DNA of 64,000 bases, from contig OZ038423.1 of NCBI GenBank assembly GCA_964036155.1, positions 22,521,249 to 22,585,248 on the forward strand. The letters are read 5' to 3'. Each line of letters opens with the position of its first letter. Within the stretch, counting starts at the first letter, position 1. Of this stretch, positions 1 to 11,091 are shown one piece after another. Under the pieces are notes generated by a model. That model saw only the letters and a program-made list of their open reading frames with translations. It was not told the DNA's origin and did not search any database. This DNA is from Diploscapter coronatus (taxonomy: Eukaryota; Nematoda; Chromadorea; Rhabditida; Rhabditidae). The position numbers and the translations under genes are program-made.

Positions 1-188
1 GTTACTATATGAAATTTCTAAAGAAAATTCTAAATTTTACATAATATTGACGAAAATATGCTAAATTTGAAAATTATAAGTCGAGACTTTCTTTCCGGCT
101 ATTTTGGTTTGAATAAATAGGTGCCTTCATTTCCAGATTGCGGACGAAACATTACGAATTTGAGTTCTTTGGCGCAGTTGGCGAAATG

Positions 189-339
189 AGGGTGAACAAT
201 ACAAAAGGGTGAACAATACAAAAGGTGAACTATTCAAAAGGGTGAACAATACAAACGGTGAACAATACAAAAGGGTGAACAGGTGAACGGGTGAACTATA
301 CAAAAGGGTGAACAGGTGAACGGGTGAACTATACAAAAA
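189..339. repeat. GGTGAACAATACAAAA minisatellite
   Basis: A tandem array of imperfect units about 16-17 bp long, consensus GGGTGAACAATACAAAA. Later units carry inserted GGGTGAACAGGTGAAC blocks and change AATAC to TATAC. About eight to nine GGTGAAC cores are visible. The units abut directly with no spacers, so this is a minisatellite and not a CRISPR array. Confidence 0.9.
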
Positions 340-1253
340 GCCGATTTTTAGGAAAAACTGACTTACACGTAGAGACCGCCAAGCCCCGCCCCTTTGCCTC
401 GGTTCAATATTGTCCATAGTCGATAACCCTTTCGATTGTCGCCGATTTTTCTTGTTTTATTTTTGTTTTTCATAATTTATCAGTACCTACTATACAATTC
501 GATACCGCTCTTTCACGTGGTGATATCGATTTATTGATTGGGTGCGAAATAAGTCCGCAAATGCGCGTCAAATGCACACCAAATTACGACAATGCTAATA
601 TTTCGAGTTATAAAAAAGGTACATTTCATTTTTTTTGATGAATCGGTACACCTAGTTGAAATGTACAACATATGTAAAAATCAGAAAAATCCTAGTACCC
701 GCGACTGAGATCCTGATAATTCGCGAAAATATAAAAGAAGCCAATGCTAAAATGGAGGAGAGTGCAGAGAAAAAGATCCCCAAAGGCAGAAAAAGAAAGG
801 GGGAGCGAGCGGCATAGTGTCTTTTGCAGATAGACCACGCCCCTTTCCCTTGTCCACGAAAAGGAGCGATTTTTCCGATTTTTCGCGTTAAATTTTATCA
901 AATTTTTTATCAGTAACGTATTTTTTCGCGGTTTTTTTCGGTGAGGATGGTTAGAAGGGCACCTCAGCCTCTGAAAAATGTAGAAAACATAGTGCCAGAG
1001 TGAATTTGGCAAAATGGCTGGCGGTCCCTACGTAGTGTAGTATAATTTCCAGAGCTCAGGCTCGTCTTTTTTTGGAAAAATTATTTTTTATTTTATTTTT
1101 CTAAAAACTAAAGCAATATTTTAGTTGAAATCTATAAAGAAAGTGAATTTTTCCTAAAAAAAATGACGAGGAAAATGGAGTTGCAATCCTTCCGCAAATT
1201 TCTGCAAAAGTGGGCGGAGCCAATTTCCTTTGTTAATGAATCTGATTGCGTGA

Positions 1254-1462
1254 ATCAGAGATATTACTATTATTTCATACGGATGAGCAGTTGAGTCTAT
1301 TTCGCTGTGCAATGCACGCTCTCTCCTTTTGTCACTATCTTACGACTATTCCCTTTCTCCCCGCTGGAAAAAATTTTTCGTAAGGTAGAGTGCAAAGTGG
1401 AAAGGGAAAAATGCTCGCCAATTGCTCATTCGTGTCAAACTAAGATACAGGGTGTTCCAAAT
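1254..1462. mobile_element. foldback MITE-like element, copy 1
   Basis: The first of two direct copies of a roughly 205-bp sequence. It begins ATCAGAGATATTA, contains an outer inverted pair (TTTCATACGGATGAGCAGTTG against CAATTGCTCATTCGTGTCAAAC) and inner complementary blocks (CTATCTTACGA with TCGTAAGGTAG, CCCTTTC with GAAAGGG), and ends at TACAGGGTGTTCC. It has no coding capacity. The fold and the repetition suggest a non-autonomous transposon remnant. Confidence 0.75.
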
Positions 1463-1830
1463 GAAAGTCGAATTTTCTGATAAAATGAAGCTGACAATTT
1501 CGAAAACAAAAGTTGACAGACATGTCGAAGAGGAACCAGATCTTTCCTAATGATTACATTTGCTACCTAACTATGCATAAGCTCACTTCATTTCATCACC
1601 AAATTGGGCAAGAGTGAATGAATTAGCAATGGATTGAACTTCTCATCAGTCTCACATTTTTCAAGCATGAACGATAATAGCCTTGTCAGGCATTCACTCT
1701 TAATAGATAGACAAACTCAAGAAGAAAATTATGCTTTTAGATTCTATTTTTGATCTTATATAGTTTATCAATTTTTAGAAAATCCATGTAGATTTCTAAC
1801 CACCAGCTTTGGACGTAAGACTTTTATCCG

Positions 1831-2034
1831 ATCAGAGATATTATTTGTTTCATACGAGTGGGCAATTGAGTCTATCTCGCTGTGCAATACACCTCATTTT
1901 GCCACTATCTTACGACTATTCCCTTTCTCTCCGCTGGAAAAAAATTTTCGTAAGGTAGAGTGCAAAGTGGAAAGGGAAAAACGCTTGTCAACTGTCCATT
2001 CGTGCGAAACAAATAATATACAGGGTGTCCCAAG
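1831..2034. mobile_element. foldback MITE-like element, copy 2
   Basis: The second direct copy of the element at 1254-1462, with the same ATCAGAGATATTA left end and TACAGGGTGTCCC right end. The inverted arms here are GTTTCATACGAGTGGGCAAT and CAACTGTCCATTCGTGCGAA. The copies differ by scattered substitutions and one small deletion, so neither is very recent. About 370 bp of unrelated sequence separates them. Confidence 0.75.
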
Positions 2035-3971
2035 TGAGAACCCTTATATCCACGATTTTTGTATAAAATTTTAATGATGGATTTAGTTCGTATTACTTAT
2101 TCGAACGTGCCCGTAAAATTGGAGCAGAAAATATCGAACGCAATTGGACAGGATATTAAAAATTGTGGATTTTGAACCTCTCGTTATTGATAAATTTTGA
2201 AATACTACGTATTATCTCCACTGATTATTTTGCGCTCAAAAAAGAGGGTGAAGAAAATACTTACTGCTCCTTGAATTATTTCGTCCAGTATTCTCGTTTT
2301 AAAGCGACACATTATGTAGTTGCATATCCTCGATTTTCTTATCTTTTCTCTTGATATTCTTTTATTAGCTAGATTTAGGGTCCACAAACTACTTTATGCT
2401 AATTTTTCTTGCTTATTCGAGAATTGAGATGTTGGAAAATAAAGCAATTTCTGTTGTTCGAATTTTTATGTTTACACTGTACACAGTCAGGAAAACTTGT
2501 TAAATGATGCATAATTGATAAATTCATCCAATTTTCAAGAAAAGAGTTCAAAATTTTACTGCTCCCAGGTGATCCAGGGCAAAAATCATTTTTCATATTT
2601 GAATCAGCAGTGTAGGAATGTCCGCTGATTAGAAAACGGGAGTAACGAAACTGCAGGTTCAAGCGCAATTCAATTGACTTTTCGCTCTTAAATATAAAAT
2701 TCCAATTTTACATTAAAATGAGTGTTCATTTTTTGAATTAGTTTTTGCACGTTTTCTTGAAGAAAAGATGATTTTTAATTTTTATATCATAGAGGCTTAA
2801 GCTACATTGATACCAACTCGTAGGCAAAATTTTGACTAGAATAACACTACTAAAAAAAGTGTTGCGGAACCTATGTATATACGCTTCCATCCTCTTTTCA
2901 AAAAATGCCATTTTGCAATAAGAGAGAGGGGTTTTCGAATATCATCTTCAAAAATTCATATCTTTAGTTACGCTGATCCGTTTTTCATGCGGTTTATTGC
3001 TATAATCCTGTCTAGCCCTGCAGAATCCTAGAAAAATATTTCCATGACTTTGTCTTCACATCGGAAATATCACTTGCACTCCCTATGTATGATGTGCTTT
3101 CAGCATTCTATTAGAGCATGAGCGCAGTACATAATAATTCAGCTGGTGAAGTGAACTTTTAAGTGATAAAATTTAGTTAGCGTATCATGTGCTTTTGAAA
3201 ATGATTTTTTATAAAGGTCCTTTTATTAACAAAGCATTTTAGCTAATGACTTCAGTCAATAAAAAAAACTAATTTTACAGGAATTATCTTTGAAAACTGG
3301 AAATTATTTTGAATTAGAAAAAATACAGGAATGATATTTGATGTTAGAAGAAAAGGGGATAATTTGACAAAGTTAGACTTGAAAATGAATGATAATTTCT
3401 CAATCAATTATGAAAAGTGAAAAAATATAATAATTATAACAATCTAATTATCATGTTTGAGCCCGATTTTGACTGGCCTGAAAATAGATGGTAGAGAAAT
3501 TGCTGAACAGTACCGGGAAAGACGTGTAGGTGAGGTTTCCAATGGAATTAGAGCTCATATCGTTCAGTCGCGCTTCTGAAAATAATAATATAGAAGAATC
3601 CAATAAGTCGTTTTTAAAGATTTCTTTAGTTTTAGGCGAAAATTTCATAAATTCTTTACCGTTGTGGTCTTCTTCTTGGTGTTACTTTTTTCGTCTCGAA
3701 TGCTCCTGAAATTTTGTACAATTCGTTTTTTCTCAACTTTATAAAGGAAAAATATTGTTCATGCCATCTTTCAACATATTGGATATTTTTTCTTCGGTAA
3801 CAGCACAGCTACTTGACAGGGGAAAGGAGGGCTTAACTAAGGGACACTCCATCATTCATTGAAATACCCTTCGTCATCTTATAATAAAACCCTCCGCTAA
3901 ATAGAAACTGCCTTGTTCCTTCTAATTCAAAAATACGCACAAATGAAGGAAAATGGATTAGCGTATTTGTC

Positions 3972-4413
3972 CTACTTGATGAGTTCGTCGACGTTCTGCG
4001 TGATGTGGGCTTCGGGCATTTGGACGTCGAATTTGTGCGGTTCGCGCTTCTTCCCGCTCTTCACCGGCTCGAGAACGTAACCGCGCTCTGCAAAAGTGAA
4101 CATTTCATGATAATAGATGCGTTACTCTTTGAATTCGACAAGAATTATGAAAGACGGACCGATGATGGAGAATCGTTCGTTGAGAGACAGTTGACGGCCC
4201 GAGTACTGCTCGGCTCTGCTCGGAAGCGTCGCGAAGTTCTTCTGAAACGAAGAAAAATTATTTTTTTTTGCGAATTTGACTTGCAACTTCTCAAAAATGA
4301 TGAACTTTACAAATTATCATAATTTGAAGAAAAGAAAATCGACGTACCTGAACGTGCTCTCGTCCTGGCACCGGCACGATTTCGTAGTTGTAGTGGAATT
4401 TCTCAGAAGACAT
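3972..4413 (-). CDS. 87-aa conserved-looking orphan protein
   Basis: Not recognised. Three exons (4413-4348, 4241-4160, 4087-3972) join in phase to give 87 residues, from MSSEKFHYNYEIVPV to TQNVDELIK. The start ATG sits 11 bases after a TTTATCTCAG acceptor with no partner donor, so the transcript is probably trans-spliced. The middle intron uses a GTCCGT donor and a TTTTGCAG acceptor. The protein is small, hydrophilic and rich in Lys, Arg and Glu. It has no signal peptide and no membrane segment. The motif SLNERFS is its most distinctive block. It lies head to head with PPME1, with 372 bp between the start codons, so the two may share a promoter. Exon phasing and GC-rich, codon-like composition against AT-rich surroundings argue that it is real. 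Function is unknown. Confidence 0.7.
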
Positions 4414-4785
4414 CTTCAGGGCAGCTGAGATAAAGAAAATGAAAAAGGCGATGATAAAAAATGAAATTTCGACGAAATTGCAAGTAAATTTGTTGCTAGG
4501 ATTTTGTGTGAAACTTCAGAATAATACTGGAACAATTTCAGCGGAAAACTACTTGAAAAAATAAGAAAAATCAATAGAAAATAAGAAAATAAAATAGGCG
4601 CGATTGAATACAAAAATTCGCGCACTTGCTCGCTCGTCAATATCGCCACTTGCGCAAATTGCGTTCGATTTTATTTTCGTGCTTTCGAACACTTTTTTAT
4701 TTTTCTTCGATTTTGTTTCTTTTTCAGCTAGCAAAATCAGAGGCATCAAAATAGACGCATACCTGGAACATAATCGAAAACCAGG

Positions 4786-6848
4786 ATGAGCGCTCTCAAT
4801 CGACAGGTCCTGTCCAAGGGACTTCCTCCGAAAATCGGGTAGACATTTTGTAAATTCAGAAAAATGTCCAAAAACAAACAACCAGGAACAAAATAATAAT
4901 TGGAAAACTGAAACTTGTAGAAAAAAAGTCAAGTGAGATTCAGTAGAAATATCGAAAAGCATTCATTTTTACAGGATTCTGAAAATTAAGGTGAAAATTC
5001 TGAATTGCAGCACGCCAAAGCGACTTCCGCCGAACCGCGACCTGTCACCGCTCGAATGGAGCGAATTTTTCGACGAGAAGAAGTGCGTCAGAGTCGGAGA
5101 GGACTCCTTCAATGTCTATCTCAAAGTAATTTTTCTTGACAACCTTATTTTATAAAGCTGACTTTAGGGATCCGCCGGACCTATTTTCCTTGTCCTTCAC
5201 GGTGGTGGTTACACCGGACTGACATGGGCCTGCTTCTCTGTAAGATAAAATTTTTTTTTCAACTGGTATTGGAATTTTGAAGATTTTATGATCATTTTTG
5301 TAAGTAGTTTTTTTTAGCATCTTTTTGATTTTCAAAATTATCTAATATCAGTATCTTGGAAAGTTCGGATAGCATTTCTTCGGTTTTATCAACATGATTT
5401 CTCTACGAAATTTATTCAATTTTCTGGCAGTCTAAATTTCATAGGGAAACTTCTTAGAAATATTTTCAGGAAGATTTGAGTAAGCGAATCGACTGCCGAA
5501 TTATAGCGCCGGATTTACGAGGGCACGGGGAAACGCAGACCGCTGACGATGCAAATCTCTCCGCTCAACAACAGATCAGCGATATCGAAGAAATCGTCAA
5601 ACAAACTATCGCTCAAAATGAAAATTCTCCAGTTTGTCTAATAGGGCACAGGTATGAGAATATCTTGCAAGTTTACGAAAATCGTAATTTCTACCTATTA
5701 TAGTCTAACAACTAGCATTTCTTTAGACATTCTCTTTCGTTTGAATTTTGTACGTCTATTTTTAGTATGGGCGGAGCCTTGGCGGTGCGCGTTGCGGAGC
5801 GGGGAAATGTTCCGAATTTGGTCGGCCTGGTCGTGATCGATGTGGTCGAGGGATCTGCGATGGAGGCACTCAGTGGAATGGTAACTATTTCCATTTTTAA
5901 AAGGCTAAATAATCGTGTTAGTGATCATACCATATCACGGTTTCTGATAAATTTCATGCTTTTCAACCAATTTTTCAAGATAACATTTCTCCGAAGTCGA
6001 CCGACGACATTTCCAACGACGGAAAAGGCGATCGTGTGGTGTCTGCAGAGTGGGACGGCCAAGAACTACAGGGCTGCTCGAGTCTCGATGCCCTCGCAGA
6101 TCAGACACAGTCAGGAGGGATCTGGAGTTGGGATTTTAAAATTTCGAAAAAGAATTGTTTAATTTCAACGTTTATGCATTTCTAAAGTTATTAAAAAAGT
6201 CATGTAGTTTTCCTTTTCTTCTTTTCAATAATAACCTTCCTCACTAAACAAGGATTTGCGAGAAAGCGAATTTCTAGAATGATAGCATATATTGCTTCAG
6301 ATGACGTGGCGTATCGACCTGACTCAAACTCAGCCGCACTGGCGAGGATGGTTCGAAGGCCTTTCGTCCCTGTTTCTGTCGGTGTCTGCGCCGAAGCTAC
6401 TCGTTCTCGCTGGCGTCGACCGTCTCGACAAGGATTTGACGGTGAATTTTCGGAAATTTGAAGAACAAATAAATCTGGGAATCATTTACAAACTCAACTC
6501 TCATGAAAATCTCATCAAAACGATGAATTTTTAATTAGAAGTCGCGCATTTCTGAAACCTACAAGTTTACGATTTGGAATCACAAATTACTGCGAATTTT
6601 GAAGATTTCATTCAAATCTGATAGATTTGATCTTTTTCATATCATTTTGGAAAAACGCCAATTTTCAGGTAGGTCAAATGCAGGGCAAGTTCCAGACGTG
6701 CGTGGTGCCGCAGGTGGGTCACTGCGTGCAGGAGGACAGCCCCGACCGACTCGCCGACGAGGTCGCCAAATTTGCCATTCGACACAAATTCGCCGTCCAC
6801 AAACCCGACTGGATCGACCCCATCATCGGGGTTCCGCCCTGTTGCTAG
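4786..6848 (+). CDS. PPME1: protein phosphatase methylesterase 1
   Basis: An alpha/beta hydrolase that removes the C-terminal methyl ester from the PP2A catalytic subunit. Eight exons (4786-4838, 5011-5125, 5168-5239, 5470-5651, 5766-5880, 5980-6126, 6301-6441, 6669-6848) give 334 aa, close to the usual family length. Visible hallmarks are the oxyanion loop LHGGG near residues 66-70, the nucleophile elbow GHSMGG with Ser141, Asp166 in VVIDVVEG, and His293 in VGHCVQED. The Ser-to-Asp spacing of 25 matches the human enzyme. MTWRIDL and AGVDRLDKDL are family signatures. The start follows a TTTTTCAG acceptor near 4728, consistent with trans-splicing. Intron 5 ends in the unusual TTTTTCAAG and intron 6 begins with the weak donor GTTGGG; both were chosen because only they keep the conserved frame. 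It is convergent with DUS4L. Confidence 0.93.
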
Positions 6849-7331
6849 GTGAAAAATGAAAATTATCGCATTTTCGATAACATCAATATTTAATGGAAAT
6901 CGAAGAAATTGTAAGATATGATAGAGAACATGGAAAGATGGTCTTTAAAAACGAAAGATCGATATCGATTTTATTATGAATCAAAATGTTCGTGTTTTGT
7001 AATTTCCCTCCTCGTCACGACGTCATTTCCTTGCCAATTCACTGCGTAAAGTTCAGGCATTTTTAGGAACAGCATATTGTAATATATCTCAAAATATGAT
7101 TTTGGAATTGATCTAAATGACCAGAAAACTCATATTTAATTAGTGTAAATTAGTAATTTAATTGCCTAACTTAATTAGTCTCATTTTTCCTCAGCTCATT
7201 GATATTTCGGGTGCCAATTTCTTAATTATTCATTTTCTTCAAAGAAACAACAATAAAGGCTTTAACAGTCAAAACGATCAACAATCATTCAAAAATTAGA
7301 TAATTGCCTAATTATCACATAATTATCATGG
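6849..7331. other. convergent 3' intergenic spacer
   Basis: AT-rich sequence between the stop codons of PPME1 and DUS4L. It holds the 3' ends of both transcripts; an AATAAA lies near 7251 on the plus strand. Repeated TAATTA/AATTAG tracts occur near 7135-7170 and 7300-7330. No coding potential or RNA gene is apparent. Confidence 0.6.
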
Positions 7332-9528
7332 TTACCCGTGAGCGGAATCGATAATTGGTGTTAAATTGAGCGGTAGATTAGTCTGGCCGGAGGGAGAATC
7401 GTTTAGCTCGGGGAACTTTTCGTCCAGAAATTTCAACGTTTCGAAAACGTTTTTATACGCATTCATCACTTTTCTTTCTTTCGCGGGCAGAACATGTCTG
7501 AAAATTGGTGCTTTAGAAAACAAATTAGATTTGAAATGACAGAAAGAAAAATGATCTCAGAATCACTAAAACCTCAAATTTTAGTCAATTTCGATTTTTG
7601 GAAAACTCGGAAATAAATTAATAAGCCTACCGTAACATGAAAACGAGATGTTGTTGAGTGAACGTTTTGTCCAAATCATATTCGGCGGCAAATCCGACCT
7701 AAACTTCGGAATTTTCTGAGAAAAAATAAACCGACTCACAAATTTTCGAACGCATTCAATAGGCGTTTTCGTGTAGCCAGCGAACATTGCCGGGTTAGCA
7801 AGGAGGCCTTCGGCTGCCATTACGCCTGAAATTATCAAATCTTCAGAAAACTCATTTTCATTCTTCAAAAATCAGCATAAATGAAAGGTTTGTTTGTGTA
7901 TGTATGATGATCTTTCAATAAAGCTTCAGATAGGAATAGTAATTTTCTCACCGTAAACGCCCGTCCGTTCAGCGACTTCCAGCGCCTGTGCCCGACTTCG
8001 AATGTCCCCGTTCGCTATGATGGGAACATTGACGGATTCCTGAAAGATGTTTTCTAATTTCATAAACCTAAAAACCCTTGCATTAATAATCCGAATAGCG
8101 TCGTAGTCCGGTGGGTCGTGATTCTGTGCTGGTGTGCGGCCGTGCACAGCTAGTCGCGAAACTCCTGCCGCTTCGGCCTGAATTTATTGCGTTTGGTACA
8201 AAATTCAAATATTTGAAACGGAAAACATAGTTTCATAAAACCCTACCTTCCTACACAAGTCCACCGTCTTTTCGAGTGGGTAGTTGATGCGGATTTTCAG
8301 GGAAACCTGAAATGCTCCATGTTTCACGAGTTCTTCGAAATTCAGATGTTCGCTGTTCACTATTTGAAGTTTCATCAACTTTTTCCCTCTTTACCAAACT
8401 TTTACGATCCAAAAGTGGATGAACTTTCAGGGTATTACTAATGTGTGCGGGGTTTTGATAGGCTAAAAGGGCAAAGGAGTAAGGGTTTAATGAGTTAAGG
8501 CAACCCCGCGCACATTAGTAGCTGCCAATATGCTAACAAGCTCGAGCTTTGAAACAAAAACCTTACAATGTAATCGGGATCGTTGATGGTCGCCCTGACG
8601 TGTCGCACCATGTCTGCCAAAAGATCGGGTTTGGAGAGCAGTGCACTTCCGAAACCCTGAATTTAATCGCTTTCTTCGAAAACTAAGAATAAAACTTACC
8701 TTCGACCGAACATCAGACTTTGGACACCCACAATTTAAATCAACTCCCGAGGACTCGCTGAAATTCTTAGACATTTTAAAAGGAAAATTCATTTTAGAAA
8801 GAGAATCTTTACATTTTAAGAAAATTTAGAAGTAAACAATAAGCGTGGCTTACTGATAAACGAGTTCGGTGGCCTTGGCGAGAATGACCGCATCATCAGT
8901 GGCGAACTGAACAATTAGAGGACGGTCTTCTAAAATAATACAAATTTTAATAAAAAAAATACAAAACATGAGCAGAGTATTTGAAAAAAACGAAAGGAAT
9001 ACTTTTTTTTAAATGACAATTTCATAATTTCCTACCCGGACAAGTGGAGAACTCGGCTTGTCTGGCCTTTTCCGAGTCGACGTGGCACTTGGCGTAGATC
9101 ATCGGTGTGTAGCAGCAGTCTACGTCGTACAGACGGACGAGACGGCGAAATGCCAATCTGAGAATTCAAGGTTTTCAGGATTATTTTTTACAGAAATATC
9201 TCTCAAGAACGGGACATTCGTGGGAAAGACAAGGTTTTAAAATTTCAAGATTTTCTTCAGATTTTTCAAAGATCCACCTTCCCTGAGCAAAGTAATCAGG
9301 TTTGACGGTGAGATTTTGATTTTCTTCGGCGAAAAAACACTGTAAAACCGAATTTTTTTTAAAGAATTTGCTCGGGAAAAAATCAACTTCTTACTTTGAA
9401 TATCGAACCATGGGAGCGGAGACGAAAATCGGTCGGTTTTGGTTGGATTTGTCGGATTTGGCTGGCTCGGAAATCTCCGGCTCCTCGACGGCGATCGCGT
9501 CCAGCCGCTCGATCAACCGATCCACCAT
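7332..9528 (-). CDS. DUS4L: tRNA-dihydrouridine(20a/20b) synthase
   Basis: A flavin-dependent enzyme that reduces uridine to dihydrouridine in the tRNA D-loop. Eleven exons (9528-9395, 9157-9036, 8929-8854, 8757-8700, 8656-8567, 8306-8247, 8177-8082, 8039-7952, 7825-7740, 7698-7631, 7497-7332) give 347 aa. Hallmarks in order: SAPMVRYSKLAFRRL, CCYTPMI, PLIVQFATDD, the active-site GVDLNCGCP, VSLKIRI, LAVHGRTPAQ, VPIIANGDIRS and GVMAAEGLLANPAMFAGY. The combination fits the DUS4 subgroup better than DUS1-3. The ATG lies six bases after a GAATTCAG acceptor. Intron 7 appears to start with GC (AAT|GCAAGG); the alternative AGG|GTTTTT would add two residues. An apparent exon at about 9270-9340 was left out because exon 1 joins exon 2 exactly across AAG-Leu. 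Intron 5 carries a strong hairpin at 8436-8520. Confidence 0.93.
8436..8520. repeat. 19-bp-arm hairpin in DUS4L intron 5
   Basis: Arm 8436-8454 (TACTAATGTGTGCGGGGTT) and arm 8502-8520 (AACCCCGCGCACATTAGTA) are reverse complements except for one position, which becomes a wobble pair when the plus strand is RNA. The loop is 47 bases. The core is GC-rich compared with the surrounding intron. It could be a short foldback MITE or a small-RNA precursor. Confidence 0.8.
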
Positions 9529-9773
9529 TTTTACCTGAATTCTCTTTACTTTAAGAAAAATCTGAAAATAATATTTTTATTTTCTGCAGGAAAACAACTT
9601 GAAATTCCGAGTTAGCATTTGCCGTTATTTCCACGTTCTCCAGAAACAGAATGAATAGACATGCCAATTTATGCATTTACTAGATTTTTTTTTTCGAAAC
9701 TTAAAATTCAAAAATGCGAAATAGCACGTAAGAACGAGAGAAAATAATATAAATTGAAAAATCCGTAAACAAA

Positions 9774-9930
9774 TTCAAGAAATAGCGTGGGAAAGAAGGA
9801 GAAGAAGAATGGTGAAGAAATAACGTGAGGAAAAGAGGGAGAAAGAAATTGCTGGAAAAAAGGACAAGGCAGTGGATTTGTGTGCAAATTGCGCGGTGTT
9901 TCGGGAAGAATCTGTGGCTGTGGGTATAAA
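9774..9930 (+). promoter_or_regulatory. heat-shock promoter (HSEs and TATA)
   Basis: Two dimers matching the heat-shock element rule (TTC, two bases, GAA) lie at 9774-9781 (TTCAAGAA) and 9900-9907 (TTCGGGAA). The second is followed by ATC in place of a third TTC unit. A TATAAA box is at 9925-9930, 18 bp after the second element, and transcription should start around 9950-9960. The order HSE, TATA, leader is typical of inducible small heat-shock genes and fits the HSP16 coding region downstream. Confidence 0.8.
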
Positions 9931-10231
9931 AGGCAGAGGTCAAGAAGAATGGTCACCCTTCGTGGAATTCAGCACTCTAGCGACCTATTGCTCACTGCTA
10001 CCTGACTTCAAACATCTGTTCAAGGTGTGTCACGTCAAGCTATACAAATTATTTCTTTCTGGAGCTTCTACTTGTTTTTTGTGAAACATCCGGAACTTTG
10101 ATTCTAATTTTTTAGAGGGAAGAAATCCTGAACTTCTTGATCCAAACATCTAAAAAAAAAAGATTTAAAAACATTTCGAAGAAAGGCTCCAAAATTTTAA
10201 TTTCTTCAATTTCTAATTTAAATTTTTTCAG

Positions 10232-11091
10232 ATGTCTCTGCTTCCGTTCGTGCACACTGGCTCATTCGGCGACCCGTTCGAGGACCTGCACAGGGAGATG
10301 CGTCGCTTCGAAAGGGCTATGGTGCCCTATTGGCGCTCCGCTAACATCACCAACCTCAACGCGGCCACTGACGTCGGGCAGGTGTGGAAACAAATCAAAA
10401 TTGCTTGACAAAATAGCATTTTTCATCTTTGAGATTTCTTCTGGAAAAATACTTTGACGAAATCTAAAAAATCTAAAAGTTGCCTCCACAAAGACTTTCC
10501 CTTCTAAAAAATGTCGACTTTTCTAGAAAAAGATTAAACTTACTTGCTTTCAAGAGCTATGGGAGTTAATCTGCTTCAAGATCTCTCGAGAATTTTCTCT
10601 ATGAAGTAATGCGGATGGTATTGTTGTTTCAGATCGTGAACGACGACAAGACGTTCGGTGTGAGGATGGACGTCAGCCACTTCAGGCCCGAGCAGCTCAA
10701 GGTCAACTTGGACAACCGCATGCTCACCATCGAGGGAGAGCAGGAGGACAAGAGCGAGCACGGATACTCTAAGAGGTTAGCAGGTGAAAGATCAAGAAAA
10801 TGCCAGAAAACTTCCTTGAGACTTGGAATTTCTATCGAAAAAATCAATTTTTCGAAAACAAATTTTTGCAAGTTTGAGAAAAACTTCCAGAAAAGGTGAC
10901 TTTAAAAAGGAAATTTCAGATCGTTCACGCGCAAGTTCCTGCTGCCTGAGGACGTGGACGTGACGGCGGTGAAGTCGCACTTGTCTGAGCAGGGCGTGCT
11001 CTCGATCGAGGGACCCAAGAAGGCCGTCTCGGCTGGCAGAGCCATCCCCATCGAGACCGGCAAGAAGCACGAGGCCATCAAGCACAAGTAG
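10232..11091 (+). CDS. hsp-16: small heat-shock protein, HSP16 class
   Basis: An ATP-independent chaperone that binds unfolding proteins. Three exons (10232-10381, 10633-10775, 10920-11091) encode 154 aa. The N-terminal arm (about 1-45) contains [19 protein letters not shown]; the alpha-crystallin domain (about 50-135) contains [44 protein letters not shown] and [11 protein letters not shown]. The tail includes AIPIETGKK, holding the I-x-I motif that docks into a neighbouring subunit. These blocks match nematode HSP16 proteins closely. A 5' leader intron at 10025-10231 (AAG|GTGTGT to TTTTTTCAG) ends directly before the ATG. The promoter carries two heat-shock elements and a TATA box. A further GAATTTTC match lies in intron 1 at 10590. 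Exons are strongly GC-rich against AT-rich introns, as expected for high expression. Confidence 0.96.

Larger units (their letters stand above)
1..3971. other. gene-poor left end
   Basis: No conserved protein could be assembled on either strand. The stretch holds a short minisatellite (189-339) and two copies of a foldback element (1254-1462 and 1831-2034). Purine-rich tracts near 750-860 overlap short open frames with no recognisable domain. A splice acceptor near 136 followed by about 70 bases of open frame could be the last exon of a plus-strand gene entering from the left, but nothing supports that beyond the acceptor. Confidence 0.6.

Noticed and set aside
136..210. Possible terminal exon of a gene entering from the left
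   Set aside because: Only a TTTCCAG acceptor and a short open frame; no protein match and no upstream sequence to test.
189..339. CRISPR-like array
   Set aside because: Units abut without unique spacers and the host is a eukaryote; it is a minisatellite.
127..417. 96-codon minus-strand open frame
   Set aside because: It is the translation of the minisatellite, giving a repetitive LLYSSPVHLF-like peptide with no independent support.
692..1012. 106-codon minus-strand open frame
   Set aside because: Low-complexity, purine-skewed strand with no domain, intron structure or start context.
3460..3722. Minus-strand exons downstream of the 87-aa orphan
   Set aside because: An acceptor and a possible donor exist near 3655-3712, but the reading frames hit stops quickly and the orphan already ends with its own stop at 3972.
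9270..9340. Extra DUS4L exon
   Set aside because: Has acceptor and donor-like ends, but including it breaks the conserved MVRYSK-LAFRRL join, which exons 1 and 2 make exactly.
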